From JAAZNV01 sp964605725 (GTDB lineage Bacteria; Patescibacteriota; WWE3; UBA101185; UBA10185): a stretch of 64,000 nt of DNA. The position numbers were made by a program, and so were the translations under genes. The DNA is taken from positions 1 through 64,000 of the forward strand of contig CAZSDQ010000001.1 in the NCBI GenBank assembly GCA_964605725.1, read 5' to 3'. The notes under the pieces are model-generated. The model was not told where the DNA came from, searched no databases, and was given only the letters and a program-made list of their open reading frames with translations. This document shows positions 50,033 through 60,778 of the stretch, piece by piece; the stretch's first letter is position 1, and each line of letters begins with the position of its first letter.

Positions 50033-50126
50033 CCTATTTAATTAAAACAAAAGATTTATGATATGTCCAAAAATTTTTATATACTTATATAGTAAAAAAT
50101 AAATTTTAGAAAATTTAAAAATATAA

Positions 50127-50348
50127 ATGAAAATTGAGGTTTGCGTACACGCTAATTCTAAATCTCAAAGAACAGATAGAACTCCTGACGGTATTATGCA
50201 CATCTATGTTAGAGAACCAGCCATAGAAGGAAAGGCGAATAGGGTAGTGGTTGAAGTACTTTCAGAATTATATAAAACACCAAAATCCTCAATAAATCTG
50301 ATTCACGGAATAAAATCAAAGAAAAAGATATTTGAGATAAACAAATAA
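50127..50348 (+). CDS. DUF167 (YggU-like) protein
   Basis: A 73-residue protein with the family's 'V.P.aksq' opening ('VHANSKSQRTDRT'), 'IYVREPAIEGKANRVVVEVL' and the closing 'LIHGIKSKKKIFEI'. Function is unknown though the family is widespread. It stands between two converging units, 1 base from the phosphohexomutase gene. Confidence 0.87.
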   Translation: MKIEVCVHANSKSQRTDRTPDGIMHIYVREPAIEGKANRVVVEVLSELYKTPKSSINLIHGIKSKKKIFEINK

Positions 50349-50349
50349 G

Positions 50350-51759
50350 CTATCTTAATTCTTCAAGTGCCGGAATATTATCTCTCACAGCTCCGATCAT
50401 ATTTTCAACTTCTAAGAATTTTTCTATCACCAGATTCTTAGTTTTAGCTTCTAAGTTTATTCTTAGAAGAGGTTGAGTATTAGAAGTTCGTAAATTAAAC
50501 CTCCAATCTTCAAATTCGACGGAAAGACCATCAATTTTTTCAATTTTTGCTCCTTGATTTTTGTAAAACTCCTCAATTTGATTGATCAAACCTATCGCGT
50601 TTTCAACCCTGTAATTCACCTCACCTGAATTTGGGTAATTTTCAAATAAATAATCGACTGCTTGAGTCAGTTCAAAACCGTCAAAGTACATATTTAGCAT
50701 CTGAGCAATTGTTACCATACCTGAATCACAATTATAAAAATCGCGGTAATAGAAGTGTGCGCTTGCTTCAGCTCCAAACAAAGCTTGTTTCTCTGCCATA
50801 GCTGCTTTAAAAAAAGAGTGCCCGGCCATACACTGATAAACTTCAGCACCCAACTTTTGAGCCTCCTTTATAAACGGCCAGGTAATTCTTGGGTCGTGAA
50901 CAATTTTTTTATTACCTGGATCGTTGCTTAATATACTTTTTGCAAGTAATACACCAACGTAAACACCATCGGGTCTTCTGCCTTTATTATCAATAAAAAA
51001 GGCTCTATCTGCATCACCATCTATTGCTATTCCAAAATCAGCACCTTTTTCTACAACTCTTTTTTTAATTTCTTCTACATTTTCTTCTTCCATAGGATTT
51101 GGTACGTGGTTGGGGTATGTACCGTCGGGATCAAAATACATACGTTCAACATTTAAAAATTCATTTTCTAAATCACAAAAAATGTAATCAAAAACCTTTC
51201 CGCCAATCCCATTTCCTGCGTCAACGACAATCTTTAATGGTTTTTTATTTTCAGAGGTTATAAAAGATAAAACCTTTTTCTTATATTCCGGCATTACATC
51301 CATGGTAGAAACAGCGCCTTTTACATCTCTCACTTTTTCATATCTATTTTCAAGAATTATCTTCTTTAGATCCATTAAACCGGTTGTACCACTAATTGGT
51401 TTGGCGTTTTTAGTTACCATTTTGCAACCGTTCCAACCTGCACCGTTGTGTGAGGCAGTGACAACTAAACCACCATCGAAAGTTTCTGGATACTCGCCTG
51501 TAGCAAAATACAATGCTTCTGTTGGTACTTCACCTATGTCAACAACATCACAACCCATTTCACATAAACCTTTAGCAAGTGAATCTTTCATTTCAATACT
51601 TTCAGGTCTGATATCGTAACCCACAGCAACCTTAGTGGGTTTAAAAAAAGTGACATAAGCCTTACCTAAATTTTCATAAAACTGTGAGTTAAGTTCAGAA
51701 GGATACCTTCCTCTAATATCATAAGCACGAAAAATAGTATCTAATATTTGTTTATCCAT
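50350..51759 (-). CDS. Phosphomannomutase/phosphoglucomutase
   Basis: A 469-residue alpha-D-phosphohexomutase. Catalytic Ser103 is in 'VTASHNGAGWNGCK', the metal loop is 'DGDADRAF' (about 243), and the sugar-binding 'GAEASAHFYYRD' and C-terminal phosphate loop 'RTSNTQPLLRINLEA' are intact. It interconverts hexose 6- and 1-phosphates, feeding sugar-nucleotide synthesis. It lies 12 bases after the giant glucan synthase gene on the same strand with an AGGAGG site, so its glucose-1-phosphate may directly support that enzyme or use phosphorylase products. Confidence 0.92.
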   Translation of the reverse strand: MDKQILDTIFRAYDIRGRYPSELNSQFYENLGKAYVTFFKPTKVAVGYDIRPESIEMKDSLAKGLCEMGCDVVDIGEVPTEALYFATGEYPETFDGGLVVTASHNGAGWNGCKMVTKNAKPISGTTGLMDLKKIILENRYEKVRDVKGAVSTMDVMPEYKKKVLSFITSENKKPLKIVVDAGNGIGGKVFDYIFCDLENEFLNVERMYFDPDGTYPNHVPNPMEEENVEEIKKRVVEKGADFGIAIDGDADRAFFIDNKGRRPDGVYVGVLLAKSILSNDPGNKKIVHDPRITWPFIKEAQKLGAEVYQCMAGHSFFKAAMAEKQALFGAEASAHFYYRDFYNCDSGMVTIAQMLNMYFDGFELTQAVDYLFENYPNSGEVNYRVENAIGLINQIEEFYKNQGAKIEKIDGLSVEFEDWRFNLRTSNTQPLLRINLEAKTKNLVIEKFLEVENMIGAVRDNIPALEELR

Positions 51760-51770
51760 CTTAGAACCTC

Positions 51771-54700
51771 CTAAATTACCAAATAAATATCAATGTTTCC
51801 CATATCACTTCTAAAATAGATCTTTGAATCATCCATTTTGTTTCCATTTACAAAAAGACCTTTTTTCTCACCTCTTTCAACTTTTATACTGTAGTAGGTA
51901 TTGTTGTGAGAGTAGATCATTTCATATTCGGTCCATTCTTTTGGTAAAACTGGCTCTAATGTAAAATAGTCCTGCTTAACCTTAAAACCTAAAATATCCT
52001 CGATTGCTACCCGATACAACCAACCTGCAGATCCTGTATACCAACTCCAGCCACCTCTAGCTAAATGTTGCGGGTTAGAATAAATATCTCCAGCCATAAC
52101 ATACGGCTCGGATTTATAAATATTTACGCTATCTCTATCAAGAGTTCTATTTATAGGATTCAATGTATTAAACAACTCATAGGCTTTATCGCCATTTTTC
52201 ATCATCGCGTAAGCTTTCATTGCCCAGACAGCTCCGTGGGTATACTGACCGCCGTTTTCCCTAATACCTTCGGGGTAACCCTGAATATAACCGGGGAATG
52301 GAGTAGATTCTTTAAAAGGCGGCGTCAGCAGTTTTATAATTTTGTTCTTCTTATCCTCAAGATATTTTTCGTGGCTCAACATAGCTTTTTCAAGCTTCCC
52401 TGGTGACGCCGCCCCTGATATTACAGCCCAAGATTGCGAAATAGAGTCTATAGTGCATTCATTGTTTAAATGAGTTCCCAAGGGGCTTCCATCATCAAAA
52501 AAGGCCCTTTTGTACCATTCTCCGTCCCAACCATTTTCATTTACATTATTCTTAAGTTGTTCAACTACAGACCGCAATCTTTCGATCTCATTTCTTCTGT
52601 CTGTTTTTTCAAGAATCTTTATAAAATTCTCAATTACAGTTATTAAAAACCAAGCAAGCCACACACTTTCTCCCTTACCTTCATCCCCGACACTACTTAA
52701 CCCGTCGTTCCAATCTCCTGAACCTATTAGAGGTAATCCGTGTGACCCGAATCGTAATGATCTATTTATGGCCCTTATACAGTGGTCCAACACATTACCT
52801 CTTTCATCTGAAACGTTGGGTATGCCGTACAAACTTTCTTCATGAGATTGCAGTTGTTGCATTTCTAAATACGGTACCTCTATTTTTAAAATATCCATAT
52901 CTCCGGTTTTTTCAATGTAGTAAGCTACAACATACGGCAACCAAAGCAAATCATCACTAATTTTTGTCCTAACCCCCGCCCCCGAAGGATAGTGCCACCA
53001 ATGTTGGACATCCCCTTCTTTAAATTGATGCGCACAACACAATGTTAGGTGATCTCTAACTTTACTGGGATTACAATAAACCAATGACATCACATCCTGA
53101 AGCTGGTCTCTAAATCCGAAAGCACCTGCTGCTTGATAAAAGGCTGTTTTTCCGTCAACTCTACAAGATAATACTTGATATAACATCCAATTATTTATCA
53201 AGTAATTAAATTTTGTATCCGGAGTATTAATTTTGATCTTAGACTTTACTTGATTCCATTTTTCCTGAATGTCTTTAACACTTTGTTCAACTGCCTCTAG
53301 ATTAGTATATTTATCTATTAATCTATTAACGTTGTCTACGTTATCATCCTGACCCAATATAAATAACAGGCTTACTTTAGAATTTTTAGGAATTTCTACT
53401 TCCGTAGTAATAACACCACATTTATCAGAAACTGATTTAAATCCTGTAATTCCTCTCACATTTTTATAAATCCATAAAGGCACCTTTTTAGAATTGCCCA
53501 TTCCAAAGAATTTTTTTCTATCAGAAGTTGCTGCCACAACAGGTCTGTTTGTTGCCATAAAAGCTGTTTGATTCGAAAAATTATTGCTATAAGGATTTTG
53601 GGCTAGGATTGACTGTCTAACAGGGTCAAATTCAATTTTTAAATTCTCTTGATTAGTATACCTGTCTTCTCCCAATGTAAATTCCACATAATATGTGGCT
53701 TCCATTGTTTTTGTGTATTTACTATTGTTTTTTAGTGTTAATTTAAGAATCTTAACCGGGTCATTAATATCAACTAAAACTTTTAAGGTGTGATCTACGT
53801 CAAAACTTTCACCTTTGTATTCGGTATAACCTTGGGAATGAGTTACTCTAAAATTACCACTTTTGTTGGGGAGCGGAGTAGCGCTAATTACCTTTTCTGA
53901 ATCAGCATCTTTTAGATATATTATTTCGCCCTGAATATCACTTACAAAATCATTAGACCACGGGGATATCTTATTCATCTGACTATTAATATTCCACGTG
54001 TAACCTAAACCCGATTCTGTTACCATAGTACCGAATCTTTCGTTAGCAATTACATTAGACCACGGGAGTGGGGTAGGGTTCTCTGCTGAAATATCCATAA
54101 CATAGTTCTCACCATCTTTTGAAAATCCGCCTATGCCGTTATAGAATTCTAAACCTTCTTTAAAATCTACTGCGGGTACTATACTTTCAACATAGTCCTC
54201 GTAAACAACATCCTTAATACCTACGGATTCAGGTTCAGAATATTTAGACGCAAGGTTTATCTGGTCATCAAGTGATCCTAAAGAAGAATCTAATACAACC
54301 TTAGCCAATGACAGTATCGTGTACCTTTCTTCTAAAGTCATATTAATAACATTGAGAACATATACGCCTGAATCTTTGTATGGGTGAGATAACGAATTTT
54401 CTACAACCTCATAAACATCCTGCTCCAATGTTTCCTCGTAGCTAATCTTCTCGTCTACTATAAAAACCAGGTCAAAGTTAAATCTCAACATTCTCAAATA
54501 TTCATGTAATAGAACTAAGTTTCTAACTAGCTCAATATTTTTACTATTTACCTTAACGGCAAGTATCCTATTTTCACCGGATATTGAAAATCTATATAAA
54601 AGACTTCTACCGGTAGTATGATCAATACTTTGAGTCTCTTTTAATCTGTAATCCGGATAAACCAATCTTGAAAATAGTTTTTGAAATAGTATTTCCTGAC

Positions 54701-57700
54701 GTACATCTATTCCCAAATGAGTTCTTTTTGCTTCTATATAATGAGTGTTAAGATAACGGAGCTCGTTCATCTGCTCACCGGTAAATAAAAGCTCCCTCGC
54801 TGCTTTAATTTCATGGATATTGTTGGCGTAACCGTATATAAAGTGTATTTTTTTGGATTCACCAGGTTTTAATGAAATCTTGTATCTTATACTAAAAATG
54901 GGGTCCAGAACTGTTCCAATACTATTTGTTAATTCGGAGACCATAGCTGCAGGGTTTTGAATGTGTTTAATCCTCCCTATAAAATTTTGCCTGCTTGTTT
55001 CATAAGAATCTGTTTTTAAATTTACATCTTCAGAAAAACCAAAATGAAAAGCATATTTTTCAATATCTCTAATGTATCGTTTCTTTCTTTTAGCAATTAG
55101 TACACCGTTTTCGTAAGCAGTTTCAATAAAAAGTTTATTAAAAACAGGATGTGATAGACCTGCTTTTAAATCATCAAGCATTATCTCGCTGTATGTAGTA
55201 ATTTCATACTCTTTACTGTTATCCGATTGATTAGTAAGTGTAAGCTCTCTTATCTCAAAGTTTTTTTCAGGTGGAACAAATATGTTTAAATTAGTTAAAG
55301 TCTTCTTATCTAACCTACTAAATTCAGCATATTCTGTGTAGAACCTAACCTCATAATTATCCGGTTTTACTAAGGTTGGTTGGTATGTAGCAGACCAAAA
55401 ATAACTATTTTCTACATCCTTTATAAAAATATGGTTCCCCGAATCATCTAAAGTAAGATCTTCATTATATCTATTAATAAACGTATCTCGGAATTTGCTG
55501 AACCCAGCTCCGGAATTTGAAATCATTACGGAATATTTTCCATTACCGTATAGTTGGGCTATTGGGAATAAGGTATTTGGAGTATTTGAGTACCTCACTC
55601 TTTCTTTTTCATACCTTCTAACAGTACTTAATTTTCTATCAAATCCGTATTGATTAGCTTCAACTATATTTGATACTTGAGGTATTTTTTCATCTAATAA
55701 AATGTCACAAGACTTTATATAATCGTTGCTATGCAGTCTGCCCACCATTATTCTATTATTAAGTGCGTTATTGATTGCTACCAAACTCATACCTTGGTGG
55801 TGAGCAGTATAAATTTTTACATTTTCTCCAACTTTCGGTTCGTTTGTAGATCTGTTAAAATCAACAGCTTCGTAAAAACCGTAAGGGCCTAAAACACCAT
55901 CATCTTCCAATCTATGCAGGTTTCTCTCTGATTCTTCGGGAGCAATCATTAATGATAGAAATGATGAATAAGGAGATACTACCAAATCTCTTGAGTCATA
56001 TCTTTTAAGTGCTATCTCAGGAACTCCCATCATCTTATATTGATAGTTAGAATCAAAGTCGAATGCATCAAAATTAGATTCTGAGATTCCCCACGGAATA
56101 CCGTTTTCTTCCGCATATTTTTTTTGAATATAAAATATTTGCTCGGTAGTTTGACTCAAGAAAGTATTTTTCTTTTCATTTAACAAGAGCGCCGGTAGAA
56201 GATATTCAAACATAGTCCCACCCCATGACATAAGGTAAAACTTTCCTTTCCTGATTCTTACCGGACGTGATAGATTGAACCAATGCTTAACCTCAACTTG
56301 ATCTAAAGCTATAGCCACATAACTAGCTATTCTTGCCTCCGACGCTAAGATATCGTAGTAACTAGAATCTCTCTGTCTTGCAGAGACGTTATAACCAATA
56401 GAAAACACCGACATGTTTTTATCATAAAGAAATGTAAAATCAGTTTTTTGATAAATTCTTCTTGAAAGTTTTGATAGTTGGAGAAACTTCTTGCTAATTT
56501 CAAGGTTAGACTTTTTAAGTGCACTAGACATTGACGAACAAGCTTCCTCAGCTAACATCAGAGCAGCAACAAAATTACCACTATCTGCTGTGGATATATA
56601 TGGGTTAAGTGGTTCCAATTTTTTCAAGTCATACCAGTTAAACAAATGTCCTCTATATTTTTTTAATCTATAAACAATATTAAGAGTGTTCCATAATCTT
56701 GAAACGTAAGTTTCTAAATCTATTATTTTCAAGTCATATGCAGAGATCAGGGATAGTATGTAAAAACCAATATTTGTCGGGGACGTTCTATAAGTAATTT
56801 TTTTTGAAGGTGTTAGTTGTATATTGTCAGGCGGGAGATGATTACTTTCTTCATTTACATGCTGTTCAAAAAATGACCAAATCATTTTTGAATAACTAAG
56901 CATTTTATCCTTATCTTTGAGCCTGTCTGAAATTTGTATTTGTTTATACGGTTTACTAATTACAAAAACAAATATAGGAGACAAGATCCAAATAAATAAG
57001 GTAAAAATATTTAAAACAGTTAGTTTTCCCAAAACAAATAAAGAAAACAGAATAATTAGATTTAAATACACCGCCTTTGAAGTCAGGAAGTATCCAAGGA
57101 TATTATTTTCACTTTTAACATGCTCTGCCTCACTGTGTGTCATCCATTCAAGTAGATTTCTATGGGTAATGAGCCTTTTTAAAGTTCTAAAAATTGAGAG
57201 TATTTTATTTATAGCAGTAACAGATGCCATAATAAAAAATGAGGAAGTAAGTATAATTTTCTGCAACATAAAAGAGAGAGTTAAACGTATTTTTTCTGAA
57301 ATAGGAAGTTTATGTACCCAATATCTCTTTATAGAAAAAAATTCAAACAATAGATGTCCAAAAAATAAGACAAGGATATAGATATTAATTGCTTCAGAAG
57401 ATGAAAAAAACCAGTTTATATAAAGTAAAATAATAAATATCGGTACTACCAAACTTCTTCTAAGATTATCTATAATCATCCACAAAGACATCATATCCAA
57501 GGGATTTTTTGCTTTCGTACCGTTAGCAAGAGGTATCATAGGGCATAACCACGGTAATAATTGCCAGTCACCTCTTACCCATCTGTTATCTCTATTAACA
57601 TAACTTTTATATGAAGTAGGAAAATCTTCTACTAAGCTGGTATCTGACAAAAATCCGGATTTTGCAAAGCAACTTTCTATCAAGTCGTGGCTTAAAAGAG

Positions 57701-59834
57701 CATTTTCCGGGAATTTTCCTAACAAAGTCTCTTTTACAGCCCTTACATCAAATATGCCCTTACCCATAAAATTAGATCTATTAAAAACATCCTGATAAAT
57801 ATCAGATATAGCTGTGGAGTATGAGTCAAAACCGCTATCTGTTACAAATATTCTTGTAAAAGGAGAGTTATGTTCTGTTTCAGGTTTTATGATAATCCTA
57901 GGCTGTAAAAACCCATAACCTCTCTTAATTATTTTTTTATCTTCATCTAAAATCGGAAAATTTAATGGGTGCGCCATCGCACCTATCAATTTTAACGAAA
58001 CATCAGCAGGTATTGAGGTATCTTCGTCCAATGTAATAACGTACCTTACGCCATACAATCTTGAGACATCGCCATCTACAACGGAGAATGATTTATTTTC
58101 CGACTTGTTTTTTTCAGATAACCATTCTACCAGCTGCATTAATTTTCCTCTTTTCCTCTCCCAACCCATCCAGCAACCTTCTCTTGGATTGAAAAGTCTT
58201 TTTCTATGGAAAAGATAAAATACATCAAAACCGGAAGACTTGTATTTCATATTTAACTGTTTTATCTTTTTTCTTAGATAAGTTAGGTCTTTACTATCTT
58301 GATCGGTTTCTTCATAAGGGGAATCTTTAAAATCACTTAAAAGTGCAAAATAAAGATTATTAAACTTGTTCGTTAAAAATCTTTTTTCTAAATTTTCTAC
58401 TAATATATCTACTTTCCCTTTCCCGGAAAAAATAGACGGAACAACAACCAATGTCTTATATTCTTCGGGTATGTGGTTTTCAAATTCTAGTTTTGGAGGT
58501 AGCGCCGGCGGCATTAACCATGTAAAAAATTTATTCGTAAAGAAAATACAAAGATTTGATGAAGGTACAATCTGTAGAAACGTTAAAATAATCGTAAGTA
58601 AAAGGTTTTGTGTATTTTTAAAAAAGAACGAAAATGAGAAAAGTGAAAGTAAAATAACCAAACTTACATTCAACCCAAAATACGATAAATCCGGATACTT
58701 TTTTACTAGTATTTTAAGTGCACCTTTCAGAGGAGGTTTATAACCTATCTTTCTAGCAAAAGAATAATAACCATCATCTATTAAATAATATCCAACATGT
58801 CTTTGAACATCTATATTTGCTTCGGAAGATTGTTCAACTAGTTTTCTGGCAATTTCTGACTCACTGAAATTACTGTTTGAGCTCATATCCTCAATAATAT
58901 GTCGATATCTATCGCGGCTAATATCATCCATTAACGGGTATATACCGGAAGGATCAATTGATAAAGTGTTTTCTACAATACTTACCTTTGTAAAAAACTT
59001 GCTCCAATTTATGTATGAAAAATTACGGATCGAGGTTACTGCATTATTTAAACCTTGTTTCAAATCTAAATCCCTTAAAACACTTGCTCGTGTAAACTCT
59101 TCGAGGTTCAAGTCCTCTTCGTGAATTTTTCCTTCAACAAGCTTCAAGGCCTCTTCTACACGATAATCTAGTTCTCTTATGTCTTCTAAGACTAATAATA
59201 GTACATGGGGGCTAACTGAAACATCTTTTATAATTTTTTTAATTCTTTTGGCTGGATTTTTACCTTTATCTATGTCTGAAGATATGTCTGAAACAATACT
59301 TGCAGCTAATTTACTATTTTCTATTTTTTCTTTTATTTCTAACCCTTTATCTAAAATTGATTTTATAATTTCAAATTTAATAATTGTTGGTAAAACCCAA
59401 AGTTCCAAACTTGATAGAGGGTATATTTTTTGATAACCCTTAAGAAAAGGTATTAATGTTTCTTCAGAAAATTCATATATTGATGCCTCCAAATACTTTC
59501 TAGCGATGTAATGAATTTGAAAATATATTTTACTGTACTCTGATAAGGGTAACTTATTTAATATTTTTGGTTTAAATGTTTCTGAAAAATAGGAAGATTG
59601 CTGATTAATTAAGTAATAATTATCTAGTATCCATGAAGATGACAAGGGAACAATTTCAGGATTTTTCTCAAACTCAATCACTAGATATGAATATAATGAA
59701 TCTATATTTTCTATTAAACTCTTGTAATCAAGCTGTCTATCAAAATTAAATTTTGAAAATAAACGTTTCGAAGGAAACTTTTTTTTGATAGCAATATCCC
59801 TACCTAGGGTATAAAAATTTACTTTATTCTCCAT
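51771..59834 (-). CDS. Cyclic beta-1,2-glucan synthase-like giant protein (NdvB/Cgs type)
   Basis: A 2687-residue membrane protein. Parts in order: an N-terminal helical region (1-380); first helices (about 385-430); a GT84 glycosyltransferase core with 'ITLDEDTSIPADVSLK' (about 600) and 'NRWVRGDWQLLPWL' (about 752-765); membrane helices (about 790-980); a glycoamylase-like domain (about 1080-1420) with 'PWGISESNFDAFD'; and two large beta-sandwich plus GH94 phosphorylase regions with 'IGSGDWNDGLSS' (about 2373-2384). The Agrobacterium/Brucella enzymes of the same layout (about 2800 residues) polymerise, measure and cyclise beta-1,2-glucan. A TAGAAT box and GGAG site precede the ATG. Confidence 0.88.
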   Translation of the reverse strand: MENKVNFYTLGRDIAIKKKFPSKRLFSKFNFDRQLDYKSLIENIDSLYSYLVIEFEKNPEIVPLSSSWILDNYYLINQQSSYFSETFKPKILNKLPLSEYSKIYFQIHYIARKYLEASIYEFSEETLIPFLKGYQKIYPLSSLELWVLPTIIKFEIIKSILDKGLEIKEKIENSKLAASIVSDISSDIDKGKNPAKRIKKIIKDVSVSPHVLLLVLEDIRELDYRVEEALKLVEGKIHEEDLNLEEFTRASVLRDLDLKQGLNNAVTSIRNFSYINWSKFFTKVSIVENTLSIDPSGIYPLMDDISRDRYRHIIEDMSSNSNFSESEIARKLVEQSSEANIDVQRHVGYYLIDDGYYSFARKIGYKPPLKGALKILVKKYPDLSYFGLNVSLVILLSLFSFSFFFKNTQNLLLTIILTFLQIVPSSNLCIFFTNKFFTWLMPPALPPKLEFENHIPEEYKTLVVVPSIFSGKGKVDILVENLEKRFLTNKFNNLYFALLSDFKDSPYEETDQDSKDLTYLRKKIKQLNMKYKSSGFDVFYLFHRKRLFNPREGCWMGWERKRGKLMQLVEWLSEKNKSENKSFSVVDGDVSRLYGVRYVITLDEDTSIPADVSLKLIGAMAHPLNFPILDEDKKIIKRGYGFLQPRIIIKPETEHNSPFTRIFVTDSGFDSYSTAISDIYQDVFNRSNFMGKGIFDVRAVKETLLGKFPENALLSHDLIESCFAKSGFLSDTSLVEDFPTSYKSYVNRDNRWVRGDWQLLPWLCPMIPLANGTKAKNPLDMMSLWMIIDNLRRSLVVPIFIILLYINWFFSSSEAINIYILVLFFGHLLFEFFSIKRYWVHKLPISEKIRLTLSFMLQKIILTSSFFIMASVTAINKILSIFRTLKRLITHRNLLEWMTHSEAEHVKSENNILGYFLTSKAVYLNLIILFSLFVLGKLTVLNIFTLFIWILSPIFVFVISKPYKQIQISDRLKDKDKMLSYSKMIWSFFEQHVNEESNHLPPDNIQLTPSKKITYRTSPTNIGFYILSLISAYDLKIIDLETYVSRLWNTLNIVYRLKKYRGHLFNWYDLKKLEPLNPYISTADSGNFVAALMLAEEACSSMSSALKKSNLEISKKFLQLSKLSRRIYQKTDFTFLYDKNMSVFSIGYNVSARQRDSSYYDILASEARIASYVAIALDQVEVKHWFNLSRPVRIRKGKFYLMSWGGTMFEYLLPALLLNEKKNTFLSQTTEQIFYIQKKYAEENGIPWGISESNFDAFDFDSNYQYKMMGVPEIALKRYDSRDLVVSPYSSFLSLMIAPEESERNLHRLEDDGVLGPYGFYEAVDFNRSTNEPKVGENVKIYTAHHQGMSLVAINNALNNRIMVGRLHSNDYIKSCDILLDEKIPQVSNIVEANQYGFDRKLSTVRRYEKERVRYSNTPNTLFPIAQLYGNGKYSVMISNSGAGFSKFRDTFINRYNEDLTLDDSGNHIFIKDVENSYFWSATYQPTLVKPDNYEVRFYTEYAEFSRLDKKTLTNLNIFVPPEKNFEIRELTLTNQSDNSKEYEITTYSEIMLDDLKAGLSHPVFNKLFIETAYENGVLIAKRKKRYIRDIEKYAFHFGFSEDVNLKTDSYETSRQNFIGRIKHIQNPAAMVSELTNSIGTVLDPIFSIRYKISLKPGESKKIHFIYGYANNIHEIKAARELLFTGEQMNELRYLNTHYIEAKRTHLGIDVRQEILFQKLFSRLVYPDYRLKETQSIDHTTGRSLLYRFSISGENRILAVKVNSKNIELVRNLVLLHEYLRMLRFNFDLVFIVDEKISYEETLEQDVYEVVENSLSHPYKDSGVYVLNVINMTLEERYTILSLAKVVLDSSLGSLDDQINLASKYSEPESVGIKDVVYEDYVESIVPAVDFKEGLEFYNGIGGFSKDGENYVMDISAENPTPLPWSNVIANERFGTMVTESGLGYTWNINSQMNKISPWSNDFVSDIQGEIIYLKDADSEKVISATPLPNKSGNFRVTHSQGYTEYKGESFDVDHTLKVLVDINDPVKILKLTLKNNSKYTKTMEATYYVEFTLGEDRYTNQENLKIEFDPVRQSILAQNPYSNNFSNQTAFMATNRPVVAATSDRKKFFGMGNSKKVPLWIYKNVRGITGFKSVSDKCGVITTEVEIPKNSKVSLLFILGQDDNVDNVNRLIDKYTNLEAVEQSVKDIQEKWNQVKSKIKINTPDTKFNYLINNWMLYQVLSCRVDGKTAFYQAAGAFGFRDQLQDVMSLVYCNPSKVRDHLTLCCAHQFKEGDVQHWWHYPSGAGVRTKISDDLLWLPYVVAYYIEKTGDMDILKIEVPYLEMQQLQSHEESLYGIPNVSDERGNVLDHCIRAINRSLRFGSHGLPLIGSGDWNDGLSSVGDEGKGESVWLAWFLITVIENFIKILEKTDRRNEIERLRSVVEQLKNNVNENGWDGEWYKRAFFDDGSPLGTHLNNECTIDSISQSWAVISGAASPGKLEKAMLSHEKYLEDKKNKIIKLLTPPFKESTPFPGYIQGYPEGIRENGGQYTHGAVWAMKAYAMMKNGDKAYELFNTLNPINRTLDRDSVNIYKSEPYVMAGDIYSNPQHLARGGWSWYTGSAGWLYRVAIEDILGFKVKQDYFTLEPVLPKEWTEYEMIYSHNNTYYSIKVERGEKKGLFVNGNKMDDSKIYFRSDMGNIDIYLVI

Positions 59835-59945
59835 ATCGGTTCTCCATAAATATTCTACATTAGATTGAATAGGAAATTAAGTATTTTAAAAGTAAAAATT
59901 CGATTAACTATCTAAATATTATTTAATATATTGTATTATTAACAT

Positions 59946-60332
59946 ATGAAAAAAATATTTAATTTTTTAATCATCGTTGGAATAGCATACGGTATCTATT
60001 ATTTCGCCGATCAAACAAGAATTTTTAAAAGATTGAATTGTTTAGGTCTTGGAGGAACTCCTGTAAATGTAAGGGAAGTTGGGGCTAACATTATAAGTAA
60101 CGATATAGTATGCGCGGAACCTACTACCGACGCCAATAAAGAATGCTTTGATAATACTGACTGTAATGAAGATTGCATTTTAGAGAGATACTCAGACGAG
60201 TATCCTGATGTTACTACTTTTCTAGATAAACACGGGTACGATAAACGTGGTTATTGTCAACCTTATGAGGATATGGATTGTTACGTGTCGAGAGACAGGG
60301 GTACTATCGTTATCCATAAGTGTTCAAAATAA
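59946..60332 (+). CDS. Cys-rich exported protein, unknown
   Basis: A 128-residue protein with an N-terminal helix (about 5-21) and nine cysteines in the rest, spaced as in disulfide-bonded extracellular proteins ('ECFDNTDCNEDC', 'YCQPYEDMDCYV'). No family recognised. TATTAT (59934-59939) lies 6 bases before the ATG; its TAA stop overlaps the next ATG by one base. Confidence 0.6.
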   Translation: MKKIFNFLIIVGIAYGIYYFADQTRIFKRLNCLGLGGTPVNVREVGANIISNDIVCAEPTTDANKECFDNTDCNEDCILERYSDEYPDVTTFLDKHGYDKRGYCQPYEDMDCYVSRDRGTIVIHKCSK

Positions 60333-60739
60333 TGAATCAAAAGATTGCAAATTATAAAAAATTTATAGAAGCTAATATAATAGAAGCAAAAAATGAGAAG
60401 GACTTAAATCTTTTACTAAAGTTAAACAGCTCCGCAATATCAAATTTTCAAGCTGAACGATTAATCCATTTGATAGTAACTATGTCCTTTGCTTTGTTTA
60501 CATTAGTATTTATATATTTTTATCTATTTTTTGATGTTACTATTTTTGGAATAGTGTGTTTAATTACTATAGTTGTTTTGATATTCTATATACTGCATTA
60601 TTACAAACTGGAAAACGGTGTTCAAAGTCTTTTGGAGTATGATCAAATAATTTTAAATCGAAAAAAAGAACTGGATCAGCAAAAATTACCCACGAACCAA
60701 GTTGTTACTCAAACACCGCAGTTTAGAACGGGGTTATAA
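60332..60739 (+). CDS. Two-helix membrane protein, unknown
   Basis: A 135-residue protein with a coiled N-terminal region, two helices (about 40-85) and a polar C-terminus. The ATG overlaps the stop of the previous gene (TAATG), so they are translationally coupled; an in-frame upstream GTG is less likely. No family recognised. Confidence 0.6.
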   Translation: MNQKIANYKKFIEANIIEAKNEKDLNLLLKLNSSAISNFQAERLIHLIVTMSFALFTLVFIYFYLFFDVTIFGIVCLITIVVLIFYILHYYKLENGVQSLLEYDQIILNRKKELDQQKLPTNQVVTQTPQFRTGL

Positions 60740-60778
60740 AAATAAAGTAATTGACGCTAAATAGTATATAATTCCTCC

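Noticed and set aside
52065..59433. Several plus-strand frames inside the glucan synthase gene
   Set aside because: All are antisense shadows of a continuous 2687-codon gene with clear domains.
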